Positions 27,484 to 36,909 of a stretch of DNA of 64,000 bases are shown piece after piece (positions within the stretch are counted from its first letter, which is position 1; every line of letters starts with the position of its first letter). The stretch lies in NCBI RefSeq assembly GCF_000287675.1, contig NZ_ALJL01000022.1, forward strand, positions 124,001 through 188,000, given 5' to 3'. Below the pieces are notes generated by a model. That model was not told where the DNA came from, ran no database searches, and saw nothing but the letters and a program-made list of their open reading frames with translations. The translations under genes and the position numbers were made by a program. Origin of the DNA: Lachnoanaerobaculum sp. ICM7 (GTDB taxonomy: Bacteria > Bacillota > Clostridia > Lachnospirales > Lachnospiraceae).

Positions 27484-29775
27484 ATGGAGGTTGGAAAAAG
27501 TATCACCAGAGTGGATGCGTTTGACAAGGTCACAGGTAGAACAAAATATACTGACGATTTATGTGATGCGGGAGCATATGTGGCAAAAATAGTGCATTCC
27601 ACAATAGCTCACGGAAAAGTTCTTTCTGTTGACACAAGTGAGGCGGAGAAGATTGAGGGAGTTGTTAAGATTGTCACTTGCTTTGATCTTGGACAGTATA
27701 GAAATTACTTCCCTACAGCAGGACATCCATGGTCTACAGACGTAAGCCATCAGGACGTTGCAGACAGATTACTTCTCACTGATGAAGTTAAGTTTTACGG
27801 TGATGATGTTGCGGCTGTTATAGCTGAAAATGAGGTGGCTGCAAATCAGGCGCTCAGAGCTATAAAGGTGGAATATGAAGAGTATCCTGTGGTTACAGAT
27901 GTTTTGGAAGCTATGAAGGACGGTGCACCACAGATTCATAAGGATTACCCTAACAATATTTTAAAGCACACAAGTCTTAGCAGAGGTAATTATGCTGAGG
28001 CAATCAAAGAAGAGGGCCTTACGGTAGTTGACAGATGGTATAATACCGAACCTGTACAGCATTGCCATATAGAGAACTTTATCTGCTACGCATATGCAGA
28101 AGGCAAAAGAATTACGATAGTAGCTTCTACACAGATTCCTCATATTGCAAGAAGAGTTGTAGGTCAGGCTCTCGGTATTCCTTGGGGAGATGTAAGAGTT
28201 ATTAAGCCTTATATCGGTGGTGGCTTCGGAAATAAGCAGGATATACTGTATGAGCCGCTTTGTGCATTCCTTTCATTACAGGTGGGAGGACATCTTGTAA
28301 AGCTTGATTGCAGCAGAGAGGAAACCTTCTTTGCAAACAGAACAAGACATGGTATAAAGTTCCATATAATTTCACATGTAAGAAAAGACGGTACATATGC
28401 CGCAAGAAAGATAGAAGCATTCTCAAACCAGGGTGCATATGCTTCACACGGACATTCTATCGCGGCAAAGGGACTCGGAGCTTTCCCACAGCTTTATCCA
28501 TGTGATAATGTTGAAGGTGATGCATATACGGTATTTACAAACAGACCTGTAGCGGGAGCTATGAGAGGATACGGAATTCCACAGGCCATGTTTGCGGTAG
28601 AGTCTCATACGGAAGATGTAGCGAAGATAATGGGTATTCCACCTATCGACTTCAGACTTAAGAATCTTATGCCGCAGGGATATAAGGACGCTTTTTCAAA
28701 GAATGAAAACTACTATGATACATTCAGACAATGTATCGAAAAAGGTAAAGCTTATATGGACTATGATAACAGAGTTAAAGAGCTTTCAAAACAGACAGGC
28801 AGAGTAAGAACAGGTATAGGAATGGCTGCATTCTGGTATAATACTGCGGTTTGGCCTATATCACTTGAGTCGTCATCATCAAGAATGGTACTCAACCAGG
28901 ACGGTTCTGTAACATTACAGCTTGGTGAGACTGAGATAGGACAGGGAGCTGATACGGCATTCTCACAGATGGCTGCAGAAGTTCTTGGAATCAGCACGGA
29001 TGAAGTGCATGTTGTTTCAAACCAGGATACCGATATTACACCTTTCGGTACAGGTTCATATGCTTCAAGACAGACCTATGTAGGTGGTTTCTCTATTGCA
29101 AAGACAGCAGGACTTTTGAAGCAGAAGATTCTTGACTATGCTTATATTTTGACAAATATGCCACCGGCAATTACAGATATCAAGAATTCTATGATAATAA
29201 GAACTACAGATAACAGAGAGCTTATTTCATTAAGAGATCTGGCTACAGAAGCACTTTATTCTCTAAGCGACAGCAGACATATTACAGCGGAGTCCACAGC
29301 ACAGATTAAGTCAAATGCATATTCATTCGGATGCTGTTTTGCAGAGGTTGAAGTTGATATAGATATGTGTAAAGCAAAGCTCACAAAGATAATAAATGTA
29401 CATGACTGCGGTAAGCTTATCAACCCTGCACTTGCTAAGGCACAGGTTGAGGGCGGTATGAGTATGGGTATAGGATATGCACTTTCGGAGGTACAGCTTG
29501 TAGATAAGAAGACAGGAAAAGTCTTAAATGATAACCTGCTTGATTATAAGCTTTCTACATGCATGGATCATCCACATCTTGAGACGGCATTTATTGAAAA
29601 TCCTGAGCCTACATCACCATTCGGTACAAAATCATTAGGTGAGCCACCGGTTTGTCCTGTGGCACCGGCTATAAGAAATGCTATTATGAATGCTACAGGT
29701 GTAGGTGTTAATGAATTACCTTTACGTCCGGAAAAACTGTATGAATATTTTGATAAAGCAGGTTTACTTAAGTAG
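27484..29775 (+). CDS. xdhA: Xanthine dehydrogenase/purine hydroxylase molybdenum subunit
   Basis: Large catalytic subunit of 763 residues binding the molybdopterin cofactor. It hydroxylates hypoxanthine or xanthine toward urate. It starts with the aldehyde oxidase/xanthine dehydrogenase N-domain (VDAFDKVTGRTKYTDD), has GGGFGNKQD (about 239-247), AMRGYGIPQ (about 360-368), the QGADTAFSQ region and the C-terminal catalytic Glu in LGEPPVCP (about 720). Length and layout match XdhA of E. coli. Neighbouring selD, yedF, yqeB and yqeC suggest a selenium-containing centre, which the protein sequence alone cannot show. GAGAGGA ribosome site; 105-bp leader. Confidence 0.92.
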   Translation: MEVGKSITRVDAFDKVTGRTKYTDDLCDAGAYVAKIVHSTIAHGKVLSVDTSEAEKIEGVVKIVTCFDLGQYRNYFPTAGHPWSTDVSHQDVADRLLLTDEVKFYGDDVAAVIAENEVAANQALRAIKVEYEEYPVVTDVLEAMKDGAPQIHKDYPNNILKHTSLSRGNYAEAIKEEGLTVVDRWYNTEPVQHCHIENFICYAYAEGKRITIVASTQIPHIARRVVGQALGIPWGDVRVIKPYIGGGFGNKQDILYEPLCAFLSLQVGGHLVKLDCSREETFFANRTRHGIKFHIISHVRKDGTYAARKIEAFSNQGAYASHGHSIAAKGLGAFPQLYPCDNVEGDAYTVFTNRPVAGAMRGYGIPQAMFAVESHTEDVAKIMGIPPIDFRLKNLMPQGYKDAFSKNENYYDTFRQCIEKGKAYMDYDNRVKELSKQTGRVRTGIGMAAFWYNTAVWPISLESSSSRMVLNQDGSVTLQLGETEIGQGADTAFSQMAAEVLGISTDEVHVVSNQDTDITPFGTGSYASRQTYVGGFSIAKTAGLLKQKILDYAYILTNMPPAITDIKNSMIIRTTDNRELISLRDLATEALYSLSDSRHITAESTAQIKSNAYSFGCCFAEVEVDIDMCKAKLTKIINVHDCGKLINPALAKAQVEGGMSMGIGYALSEVQLVDKKTGKVLNDNLLDYKLSTCMDHPHLETAFIENPEPTSPFGTKSLGEPPVCPVAPAIRNAIMNATGVGVNELPLRPEKLYEYFDKAGLLK

Positions 29776-29784
29776 GAGGAAGAA

Positions 29785-30684
29785 ATGTACGATATAAAAG
29801 CTTTATATGAGGCGACAAGCGTAGATGATGCTTGCAGACTTTTAAAAGAACATCCGGGCTCACAGGTTATTGCCGGCGGAAGTGATGTTTTGGTACAGAT
29901 AAGAGAAGGAAAGAGAGCGGGTAAGGAGCTTGTAAGTATCTATATGCTTGATGAGCTTAGAGGTATCTGCCTTGATGCCGATGAAAATATAAGAATAGGA
30001 TCTTTAACAAGCTTCTCACATATTACAAAGAATCCTATTATACAAAAATACATAAATGTACTTGGTGAAGCTGTGGATCAGATAGGTGGACCACAGATCA
30101 GAAATATAGGAACTATCGGTGGAAATACATGTAACGGTGTTACATCAGCAGACTCCGCTTCCACACTTTTTGCATGGGATGCACAAGTTGAGATAGCCGG
30201 AGAGGGCTACAGAAGATTAGTACCTATAAATGAATTTTATATAAAGGCCGGAACAGTGGATTTAAAAGAGGGAGAGATACAGACAGCTATTATTATCCCA
30301 AAGAAGGCATATGAAGGTTATAAAGGTCATTATATAAAGTATGCAATGAGAGAGGCAATGGATATTGCTACTACCGGTTGTTCGGTAAATGTAAAGCTCT
30401 CAGAAGATAAAAAGAGCTTTGAGGATGTAAGAATAGCTTACGGTGTAGCCGGTCCTATTCCTATGAGAGTTCCTTCAGCGGAAAACTTTATCAGAGGAAA
30501 AGAAGTTAATGAGGAGAATATAGAAGCTTTTGCACAGAAAGTTCTTGAAGATATCAATCCTCGTGATTCATGGAGAGCAAGTAAAGCTTTCAGATGTCAT
30601 ATAGGTGTTGTTATGGCAAGAAAAGCTTGTGAAAAGGCTGTAAAGCAGGCAGGAGGTAAGGTCGATGACAGGACAGAGTTATAA
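29785..30684 (+). CDS. xdhB: Xanthine dehydrogenase FAD-binding subunit
   Basis: Medium subunit of 299 residues carrying FAD and passing electrons from the Fe-S clusters to NAD or another acceptor. It has the FAD-binding motif VIAGGSDVLVQIREGKR (about 29-45), QIRNIGTIGGNTCNG (about 103-117) and a CO dehydrogenase flavoprotein-type C-terminal domain. It starts behind AGGAGGA nine bases after xdhA and overlaps xdhC by 20 bases, implying coupled translation and subunit stoichiometry control. Confidence 0.92.
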   Translation: MYDIKALYEATSVDDACRLLKEHPGSQVIAGGSDVLVQIREGKRAGKELVSIYMLDELRGICLDADENIRIGSLTSFSHITKNPIIQKYINVLGEAVDQIGGPQIRNIGTIGGNTCNGVTSADSASTLFAWDAQVEIAGEGYRRLVPINEFYIKAGTVDLKEGEIQTAIIIPKKAYEGYKGHYIKYAMREAMDIATTGCSVNVKLSEDKKSFEDVRIAYGVAGPIPMRVPSAENFIRGKEVNEENIEAFAQKVLEDINPRDSWRASKAFRCHIGVVMARKACEKAVKQAGGKVDDRTEL

Positions 30685-31156
30685 ATTGGTCAGTTGTACC
30701 ATCAACGGCAAGAAATGTGAGAAAATGGTAGATGTAAGAAGTTCACTTACAGATATGCTTAGGAATGACTATAGACTTACTTCCGTAAAAAAAGGCTGTG
30801 AGGTAGGAGAGTGCGGAGCATGTAATGTTCTTATAAACGGAGAGGCATTTAACTCATGTATTTATCTGGCAGTATGGGCCGAGGGCAAGGATATCCTTAC
30901 ATTGGAAGGTCTTATGGGACCAAACGGTGAGATATCGGATTTGCAGCAGGCATTTATAGATGAGGCTGCTATACAGTGCGGTTTCTGTACACCGGGATTT
31001 GTAATGTCGGCTACAGAGATTCTTAACAGTGGAAAACTCTATTCAAAAGAAGAGCTGAGAAAGTTACTCTCAGGGCATCTTTGCAGATGTACAGGTTATG
31101 AGAACATACTTGTAGCAGTTGAAAAGACAATGAAGAAGAGACTTGGTGTTGACTGA
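30665..31156 (+). CDS. xdhC: Xanthine dehydrogenase iron-sulfur subunit
   Basis: Small subunit of 163 residues with two [2Fe-2S] clusters. The ferredoxin-type N-domain has the CEVGECGACNVL pattern (about 43-54) with a further Cys about 20 residues on. The helical C-domain has QCGFCTPGF (about 103-111) and the paired cysteines of LCRCTGY (about 140-146). It relays electrons from the molybdenum centre of XdhA to FAD in XdhB. The start lies inside the end of xdhB behind AGGAGGTAAGG. The name follows E. coli usage, where XdhC is the Fe-S subunit. Confidence 0.93.
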   Translation: MTGQSYKLVSCTINGKKCEKMVDVRSSLTDMLRNDYRLTSVKKGCEVGECGACNVLINGEAFNSCIYLAVWAEGKDILTLEGLMGPNGEISDLQQAFIDEAAIQCGFCTPGFVMSATEILNSGKLYSKEELRKLLSGHLCRCTGYENILVAVEKTMKKRLGVD

Positions 31157-31185
31157 TCGATAGGAGCTTGGCTTTTGGAGGGAGT

Positions 31186-32919
31186 ATGAACAAAGATAGT
31201 TTAAAGCGACTGATTGATGTAGCAAATGGGAATAAAAAAGCTGATCTTGTACTGAAAAACGGCTCTATAGTGGATGTCTGCAGCGGAAAAATATTCAAAG
31301 CGGACCTCGCTATAGCAGAAGGTTATATTGCAGGATTTGGAGAGTATGATGGTGAAACAGAGGTGGATATAGAGGGGAAATATATCGCACCGGGCCTTAT
31401 GGATGCACATATTCATATAGAGTCATCATACTGTACTCCTGAAGAATTCGGCAGAATGGTGGTACCTCACGGTACTACCACTGTCATAGCGGATCCTCAT
31501 GAGATAGTGAATGTATGTGGAATAAAGGGCTTTCACTATATGCAGGAGGCCGCAAAAAACACCTGCCTGTCCGTAGAATATATGATGCCGTCCTGTGTAC
31601 CTGCAACAAAGATGGAGGATTCGGGATGTGTGATATTGGCTGAAGATATGGCAGATGATATAGTATCAAAAGATGTCCCGGGACTCGGTGAGTTTATGGA
31701 CTACAATGCCGTTATTGAAAATGACGACATTGCCATTGATAAACTTATTTTAGCAAAGGATCACGGGAAAATTGTAGACGGACACAGCCCGAATCTGTTC
31801 GGTAAGGCATTAAATGCATATGCCTGCGCCGGAATTGACACGGATCATGAGTGCTCCACACTTGAAGAGATGGAAGACCGACTGAGCAGAGGCATCTATG
31901 TACAGCTGAGACAGGGATCAGCCTGTCACAATCTTGGTGCACTGATACCGGGAATAAATGAGTTTAATTTCAGAAGATGTTTATTATGTTCGGATGACAG
32001 ACAACCGAAGACAATTTTTGAGGACGGACATCTTGAATATCATTTGAAAACTCTGGTAAATGCCGGAATCTCACCTGTTATGGCAATTGCAATGGCTACT
32101 GTAAATGTAAGCGATTGCTATGGATTAAAGGACAGGGGAATGATAGTTCCGGGAAAGAGAGCTGATCTTGTTATATTTGATGAGCTGAAAGATTTTAAAG
32201 TATCATCGGTATACATTCTCGGTGAGGAAGTTGCAAGAGAGGGAGAGTATCTCAAAGAGTTAAAAAAGCATGATATTACAGATGTATCGAATACTGTACA
32301 TCTGGATAACTTCAAAAAGGAAATGCTACAAATGTGGCTGAAATCCGATGAGGTTTATGCAATTGAAATGATTGCGGGAGGAGTGCTTTCAAAGAAAACG
32401 AAGATAAAGATAAAAAGAGATGAAAACGGTCTTTTTGTCTTTGATAAAAATATAGATGCCTGCAAATGTGCGGTTATAGAGAGGCATCACAACACAGGTA
32501 AGATCGGACTGGGAATAATAAAAGGCTATGGTATACAAAGCGGTGCCATAGCGGCATCCGTAGCACATGATTCACATAATATTATCTGCGTAGGAGTAAA
32601 TGATGATGAGATGAATCTTGCTATTGAGAATGTAAAACAAAACGGTGGAGGTTTTGCACTGGTAAAGGACGGAAAGGTGATTGAAAGCCTGTCTTTACCT
32701 GTAGCGGGACTTATGAGTGATTTAAGCGGTGAAGAGGTTTCAAAGAAACTTTTAAGTCTTCACAAAAAGGCTGTAGTTGAATTAGGGGTTAACGAAAGCC
32801 TTGAACCTGTTATGTCACTCACATTTATGTCACTTATTGTTATTCCCGAGTTGAAACTCACTGCTAGGGGGTTATTCGATATTTTTGAGAATAAGTTCAT
32901 AGACATTGAGGCGAATTAG
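31186..32919 (+). CDS. ade: Adenine deaminase
   Basis: Metal-dependent amidohydrolase converting adenine to hypoxanthine, a substrate for the xdhABC product. I use ATG 31186, preceded by GGAGGG; an in-frame TTG at 31168 is less likely. The 577-residue protein has LMDAHIHIESSYCTP (about 71-85), the DPHEIVNVCG loop (about 107-116), GHSPN and a DTDHEC segment, and the long C-terminal domain typical of bacterial Ade rather than the adenosine-deaminase-like adenine deaminases. It forms one transcription unit with guaD-xdhABC judging by spacing. Confidence 0.94.
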   Translation: MNKDSLKRLIDVANGNKKADLVLKNGSIVDVCSGKIFKADLAIAEGYIAGFGEYDGETEVDIEGKYIAPGLMDAHIHIESSYCTPEEFGRMVVPHGTTTVIADPHEIVNVCGIKGFHYMQEAAKNTCLSVEYMMPSCVPATKMEDSGCVILAEDMADDIVSKDVPGLGEFMDYNAVIENDDIAIDKLILAKDHGKIVDGHSPNLFGKALNAYACAGIDTDHECSTLEEMEDRLSRGIYVQLRQGSACHNLGALIPGINEFNFRRCLLCSDDRQPKTIFEDGHLEYHLKTLVNAGISPVMAIAMATVNVSDCYGLKDRGMIVPGKRADLVIFDELKDFKVSSVYILGEEVAREGEYLKELKKHDITDVSNTVHLDNFKKEMLQMWLKSDEVYAIEMIAGGVLSKKTKIKIKRDENGLFVFDKNIDACKCAVIERHHNTGKIGLGIIKGYGIQSGAIAASVAHDSHNIICVGVNDDEMNLAIENVKQNGGGFALVKDGKVIESLSLPVAGLMSDLSGEEVSKKLLSLHKKAVVELGVNESLEPVMSLTFMSLIVIPELKLTARGLFDIFENKFIDIEAN

Positions 32920-32994
32920 ATTTTTAAAATATATTGAATGGCAGTGATATACTTAAATCTTATGAATTAAAATCGACTTACAAGGAAACTAAAA

Positions 32995-33019
32995 ACTCCG
33001 GGCCGAGTATCACCGGAGT
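32995..33019 (+). other. GC-rich hairpin in the leader of the AzgA-type permease gene
   Basis: Seven-base perfect stem ACTCCGG (32995-33001) with CCGGAGT (33013-33019) and an 11-base loop, followed by TATAATAAAAAAA rather than a T-tract. It sits 25 bases before the permease start. It may be an mRNA 5' stabiliser or part of an unrecognised regulatory RNA. Confidence 0.45.
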
Positions 33020-33043
33020 ATAATAAAAAAAAGGAGACTATAT

Positions 33044-34426
33044 ATGGAAAAGTTTTTTAAACTGAAAGAAAACGGAACCGATGTAAAAACCGAGATTATT
33101 GCCGGTATTACAACATTCATGACAATGGCATATATTTTGGCAGTTAATCCGAATATCTTAAGTGCTGCAGGTATGGACAGAGGTGCCGTATTTACCGCAA
33201 CTGCAATAGCTTCATTTTTAGGTACTGCACTTATGGCATTGTTTGCAAACTATCCTTTTGCACTTGCACCGGGTATGGGACTTAATGCATATTTTGCTTA
33301 TACTGTAGTTTTAGGTATGGGATACAGCTGGCAGACAGCTCTTACAGCAGTATTTGTAGAAGGTATTATATTTATAGCACTCTCAGTTACAAATGTGCGT
33401 GAGGCTATCTTTAATGCGGTTCCAAGAAACTTAAAATCAGCTGTAAGTGTGGGTATCGGACTTTTTATTGCATTTATCGGACTTCAAAATGCCAAGATCG
33501 TTATAGGTGGTGCTACACTTGTAGAATTATTCTCACTTGGAGGATACAACAAGGTACATGGCGTTGAAGGTGTAATTGCTACAGGAAATGATGCAGGTAT
33601 TACAGTTATTATTGCTATAATCGGTGTTCTTATTACAGCATTCCTGGTTGTAAAAGAAGTAAAGGGAAATATCTTACTCGGTATATTGGCAACATGGGTT
33701 CTGGGTATAATCGCTCAGATTACAGGTTTGTATGTTCCAAACCCTGCACTGGGTTTCTTCAGTGTATTACCTGATTTTTCAAACGGACTCAGTATACCAA
33801 GTATTGGACCGGTTTTATTCAAGCTTGAGTTCCACAAGATTGCAACATTGGAGTTTGTTGTAGTTATGTTCGCATTCTTATTTGTAGATATGTTTGATAC
33901 TATCGGTACATTGATAGGTGTATCTACAAAGGCCGGAATGCTTGATAAAGACGGTAAGCTTCCAAATATCAAGGGAGCATTACTTGCGGATGCTGTAGCT
34001 ACTACAGCAGGTGCAATGCTTGGTACAACAACAGTTACAACATTCGTTGAGTCAGCTTCAGGTGTTTCAGAAGGTGGAAGAACAGGTCTTACAGCAATGA
34101 CAACAGCAATTCTTTTTGCGGCTTCATTGTTATTATCACCTATATTCCTTGCAATACCTTCTTTTGCAACAGCACCGGCACTTATAGTGGTAGGATTCTA
34201 TATGTTCTCAAATGTTGTACATATTGATTTCTCAGATATGACAGAAGCCATTCCTTGCTATATCTGTATAGTTGCAATGCCGCTCTTCTACAGTATTTCA
34301 GAGGGTATTTCAATGGGAATTATATCTTACGTATTTATCAATGCTGTTACAGGAAGAGCTAAGAAGGTTACACCGCTTATGTATATACTTTCAATATTGT
34401 TTATATTGAAGTATATATTACTCTAG
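33044..34426 (+). CDS. AzgA-type adenine/guanine/hypoxanthine permease
   Basis: Purine symporter of 460 residues with about 12 hydrophobic segments. Family features are TEIIAGITTFMTMAYILAVNP (about 16-36, split here by motif), PFALAPGMGLNAYFAYTVV, the LFVDMFDTIGTLIGVSTKAGM segment (about 285-306) and TTTVTTFVESASGVSEGGRTG. It belongs to the AzgA/PbuG branch, distinct from the NCS2 permease at 22293, so the locus carries importers for both oxidised and unoxidised purines. It starts behind AAAGGAGA, 124 bp after ade, and is followed by a terminator. Confidence 0.9.
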   Translation: MEKFFKLKENGTDVKTEIIAGITTFMTMAYILAVNPNILSAAGMDRGAVFTATAIASFLGTALMALFANYPFALAPGMGLNAYFAYTVVLGMGYSWQTALTAVFVEGIIFIALSVTNVREAIFNAVPRNLKSAVSVGIGLFIAFIGLQNAKIVIGGATLVELFSLGGYNKVHGVEGVIATGNDAGITVIIAIIGVLITAFLVVKEVKGNILLGILATWVLGIIAQITGLYVPNPALGFFSVLPDFSNGLSIPSIGPVLFKLEFHKIATLEFVVVMFAFLFVDMFDTIGTLIGVSTKAGMLDKDGKLPNIKGALLADAVATTAGAMLGTTTVTTFVESASGVSEGGRTGLTAMTTAILFAASLLLSPIFLAIPSFATAPALIVVGFYMFSNVVHIDFSDMTEAIPCYICIVAMPLFYSISEGISMGIISYVFINAVTGRAKKVTPLMYILSILFILKYILL

Positions 34427-34471
34427 GTTTTACTTATATTTTCACTGCCTTGAATAGTTTTTAATAAATGA

Positions 34472-34503
34472 AGAGATATGGGGAGACTCGTATCTCTTTT
34501 TTA
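34472..34503 (+). terminator. Terminator after the purine permease
   Basis: Stem AGAGATA (34472-34478) with TATCTCT (34491-34497), extended inward by a wobble and a G-C pair, followed by a T-run. It closes the purine-catabolism block. The remaining 200 bases to nanE are AT-rich and hold only the inverted repeat at 34658. Confidence 0.75.
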
Positions 34504-34657
34504 ATGAAAAAGGAGACTTTAATTTTTCAATATCTGAAAATGTGGAATAAATAAGCATATTAGTACTTTGTGCACAAATAAATACAATTTAAAATGTTTA
34601 CTTTTAATAACAGTTTGGCAAGTGCGAGAAAGTAAAAACAGAATACAAGAGAAGTAT

Positions 34658-34672
34658 TGAAATTTATTTTCA
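34658..34672. promoter_or_regulatory. Candidate RpiR-type operator before nanE
   Basis: Inverted repeat TGAAA-N5-TTTCA in the leader of nanE, about 36 bases before the start. RpiR/MurR regulators often bind TGAAA/TTTCA dyads, and an RpiR gene ends this operon. The spacing is plausible, but such AT-rich dyads occur by chance. Confidence 0.3.
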
Positions 34673-34708
34673 GGAATGGTAAGATACTTTCAGATGGAGG
34701 TAGTAAAA

Positions 34709-35404
34709 ATGAATGACAGAATCAAAAACCTAAAAGGGAAACTGATCGTTTCATGCCAGGCACTGGAAAATGAACCGTTACATTCAGACTTCATTATGGG
34801 GAGAATGGCTCTTGCGGCAAAAATGGGCGGAGCTTTCGGCATCAGAGCAAATTCTGTTGTGGATATCAAAGAGATACAAAAACAGGTGGATTTGCCGATA
34901 ATCGGAATCATTAAAAAAGATTATGATGACAGTGAGATTTATATCACACCTACAATGGACGAGGTAGATGCTTTGGTAGAAGCGGGAGTTGATATAATAG
35001 CACTGGATGCGACAAACAGACTCAGACCGAATAAGAAAAGCTTAAAGGAGTTCTTTGGAGAAGTTAGAGCAAAGTATCCTGATAAGCTGTTTATGGCGGA
35101 TTGTTCAACGGAAGAAGAGGCAATCTTTGCGGACGAATTAGGTTTTGACTTCATCGGTACTACTATGGTCGGATATACTAAGGAGAGTGAAGGTCTAAGG
35201 ATTGAGGAGAACGATTTTGAGATATTGAGAAATATCCTCGCTAAAGTAAAGCATAAGGTAATAGCTGAGGGTAATATCAATACACCTGAGAAATGTAGGA
35301 GAGTAATAGAACTTGGAGCGTTCAGTGTGGTCGTAGGTTCAATTATTACCAGACCACAACTTATAACAAAAGAATTTTCAAAAGCGCTTGAACAGGTTGT
35401 GTAG
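34709..35404 (+). CDS. nanE: N-acetylmannosamine-6-phosphate 2-epimerase
   Basis: Converts ManNAc-6-P to GlcNAc-6-P in sialic acid and amino-sugar breakdown. I choose ATG 34709 behind GGAGG; an in-frame ATG 33 bases earlier has no ribosome site. The 231-residue TIM-barrel protein shows LIVSCQA near the N-terminus, the GIKKDYDD segment, catalytic-type Lys and Asp in IALDATNR (about 88-95), FMADCST, IAEGNI and VVVGSIITRP (about 206-215). It precedes a sugar ABC importer. The other sialate genes nanA and nanK are not in the window. Confidence 0.92.
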   Translation: MNDRIKNLKGKLIVSCQALENEPLHSDFIMGRMALAAKMGGAFGIRANSVVDIKEIQKQVDLPIIGIIKKDYDDSEIYITPTMDEVDALVEAGVDIIALDATNRLRPNKKSLKEFFGEVRAKYPDKLFMADCSTEEEAIFADELGFDFIGTTMVGYTKESEGLRIEENDFEILRNILAKVKHKVIAEGNINTPEKCRRVIELGAFSVVVGSIITRPQLITKEFSKALEQVV

Positions 35405-35443
35405 AAGAATAATCTTGAGTGTAAGACTCATTAAGGAGGAAAT

Positions 35444-36805
35444 ATGAAGAAATTATTGTTAACAGGTTTGACACTTACAGCGGCAGGTATGCTTGCGGCA
35501 TGTGGAGGAGGAAAAGCGGCAGATCAAACAAGTGCAGCGGCTGACTCAAAGGCGGATACAAAGCAGGAGGGAGCAAGTGAAGCTGCAGGAGATGCGGCTG
35601 AGGTATCACTTTGGACATATCCTGTAGGTAAATGGGGAGACTCTGCAACAGTTGACGGAATTATTAAAAAGTTCAATGAGAAGTATCCAAATATTAAGGT
35701 AACTGTAGAGTATCTTGACTATCAAAACGGTGACGATCAGATCAACACTGCTATTGAAGGAAAGCAGGCACCTGATATCGTACTTGAAGGACCGGAAAGA
35801 CTGGTAGCAAACTGGGGTGCAAAGGGACTCATGGTTGATTTAAAGGATATGTTTGAGAAGGATGCGGCATCAGATATCTACGATCCTGTAAAGACTGCAT
35901 GTAAGAGCCCTACAGGTGAGTTTTATGAATATCCTGCATTTATGGTTGCACATTGCATGGCTGTAAACAAGACAATGTTTGAGAAGGCTGATGCATTAAA
36001 GTATCTTGATTTAGACACACATACATGGACAACAGATAACTTCCTTAAGGCAGTTCAGGCGGTATATGATTCAGGACAGCAAAATGTCGGTGCTATCTAC
36101 TGTGTTTCACAGGGTGGAGACCAGGGAACAAGAGCTTTGGTAAACAATCTTTACTCAGGTACATTTACAGATAAGGATCATACAAAGTATACAGTAGATT
36201 CTGAAGAGAACAAGAAAGCTTTACAGGCAATTGTTGATCAGGCAGGTTTAAACTTTGATCCTTCTATAGCAGGTGGTGACGAGATTACATTGTTCAGAAA
36301 CGGTACTTTGGCAATGTCACTTTGCTGGAATGCATCACAGCAGACAAATTCAGACAACGGCCCTGCAGGAAAGACAAATGCAGGTGATGAGATTATACCT
36401 ATGTTATTCCCAAGTGATGACGGCGTTACAGAGCTTTGCGGCGGTATCTGGGGATATGGAATCTTTGACAACGGAGATGCAGGTAAGATTGAAGCTGCAA
36501 AGACATTTATCGACTTCGTATGTAATGATGAGGCACAGGTTAAGGAAAGCGTTAAGGCTTCAGGATTCTTCCCTGTAAGACCTTCTGTAACAGGTGTATA
36601 TGAGGGAACAGAGACAGCTGATGCAATGAAGCTTTTCGAAGAGAAGTTCATGCCTTCAATGGGTGACTACTATCAGGTAACAAAGGGATGGACTACAGCT
36701 CGTACAGAGTGGTGGAACATGCTTCAGAGAATAGGTGCAGGCGGCGATGTGGCAACAGAGGTCGCAACATTTACAACTAACGCAAATGCGGCAGCAGCTC
36801 AATAA
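35444..36805 (+). CDS. Sugar ABC transporter substrate-binding lipoprotein
   Basis: Extracellular carbohydrate receptor of 453 residues. The lipoprotein signal ends in the lipobox LAAC (about Cys20), followed by a Ser/Ala/Asp spacer to about residue 50. The mature part is of the family 1 extracellular solute-binding type (VSLWTYPVGKWGDSATVDGIIKKF start). Context with nanE and an RpiR regulator suggests ManNAc, sialic acid or another amino sugar, but the ligand cannot be read from the sequence. A strong stem-loop follows the gene and separates it from the permease genes. Confidence 0.88.
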   Translation: MKKLLLTGLTLTAAGMLAACGGGKAADQTSAAADSKADTKQEGASEAAGDAAEVSLWTYPVGKWGDSATVDGIIKKFNEKYPNIKVTVEYLDYQNGDDQINTAIEGKQAPDIVLEGPERLVANWGAKGLMVDLKDMFEKDAASDIYDPVKTACKSPTGEFYEYPAFMVAHCMAVNKTMFEKADALKYLDLDTHTWTTDNFLKAVQAVYDSGQQNVGAIYCVSQGGDQGTRALVNNLYSGTFTDKDHTKYTVDSEENKKALQAIVDQAGLNFDPSIAGGDEITLFRNGTLAMSLCWNASQQTNSDNGPAGKTNAGDEIIPMLFPSDDGVTELCGGIWGYGIFDNGDAGKIEAAKTFIDFVCNDEAQVKESVKASGFFPVRPSVTGVYEGTETADAMKLFEEKFMPSMGDYYQVTKGWTTARTEWWNMLQRIGAGGDVATEVATFTTNANAAAAQ

Positions 36806-36860
36806 TAACAGTAGTAAAACATTGCTTTAAAAAAATAGTTAGGTGATCTAACATGTTATA

Positions 36861-36896
36861 AAATGTTGCTAAGGATTTTCTTTAGCAACATTTTTT
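36861..36896 (+). terminator. Stem-loop between binding-protein and permease genes
   Basis: Twelve-base perfect stem AAATGTTGCTAA (36861-36872) with TTAGCAACATTT (36882-36893), nine-base loop, running into TTTTTT. It probably acts as a partial terminator or 3' stabiliser, so that the binding protein is made in excess over the permeases. Confidence 0.8.
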
Positions 36897-36909
36897 AGAA
36901 AGGGGAAAC

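Noticed and set aside
27484-29775. In-frame selenocysteine (TGA) in the molybdenum hydroxylase
   Set aside because: The reading frame is uninterrupted and of normal length with normal motifs; selenium, if present, would be a cofactor.
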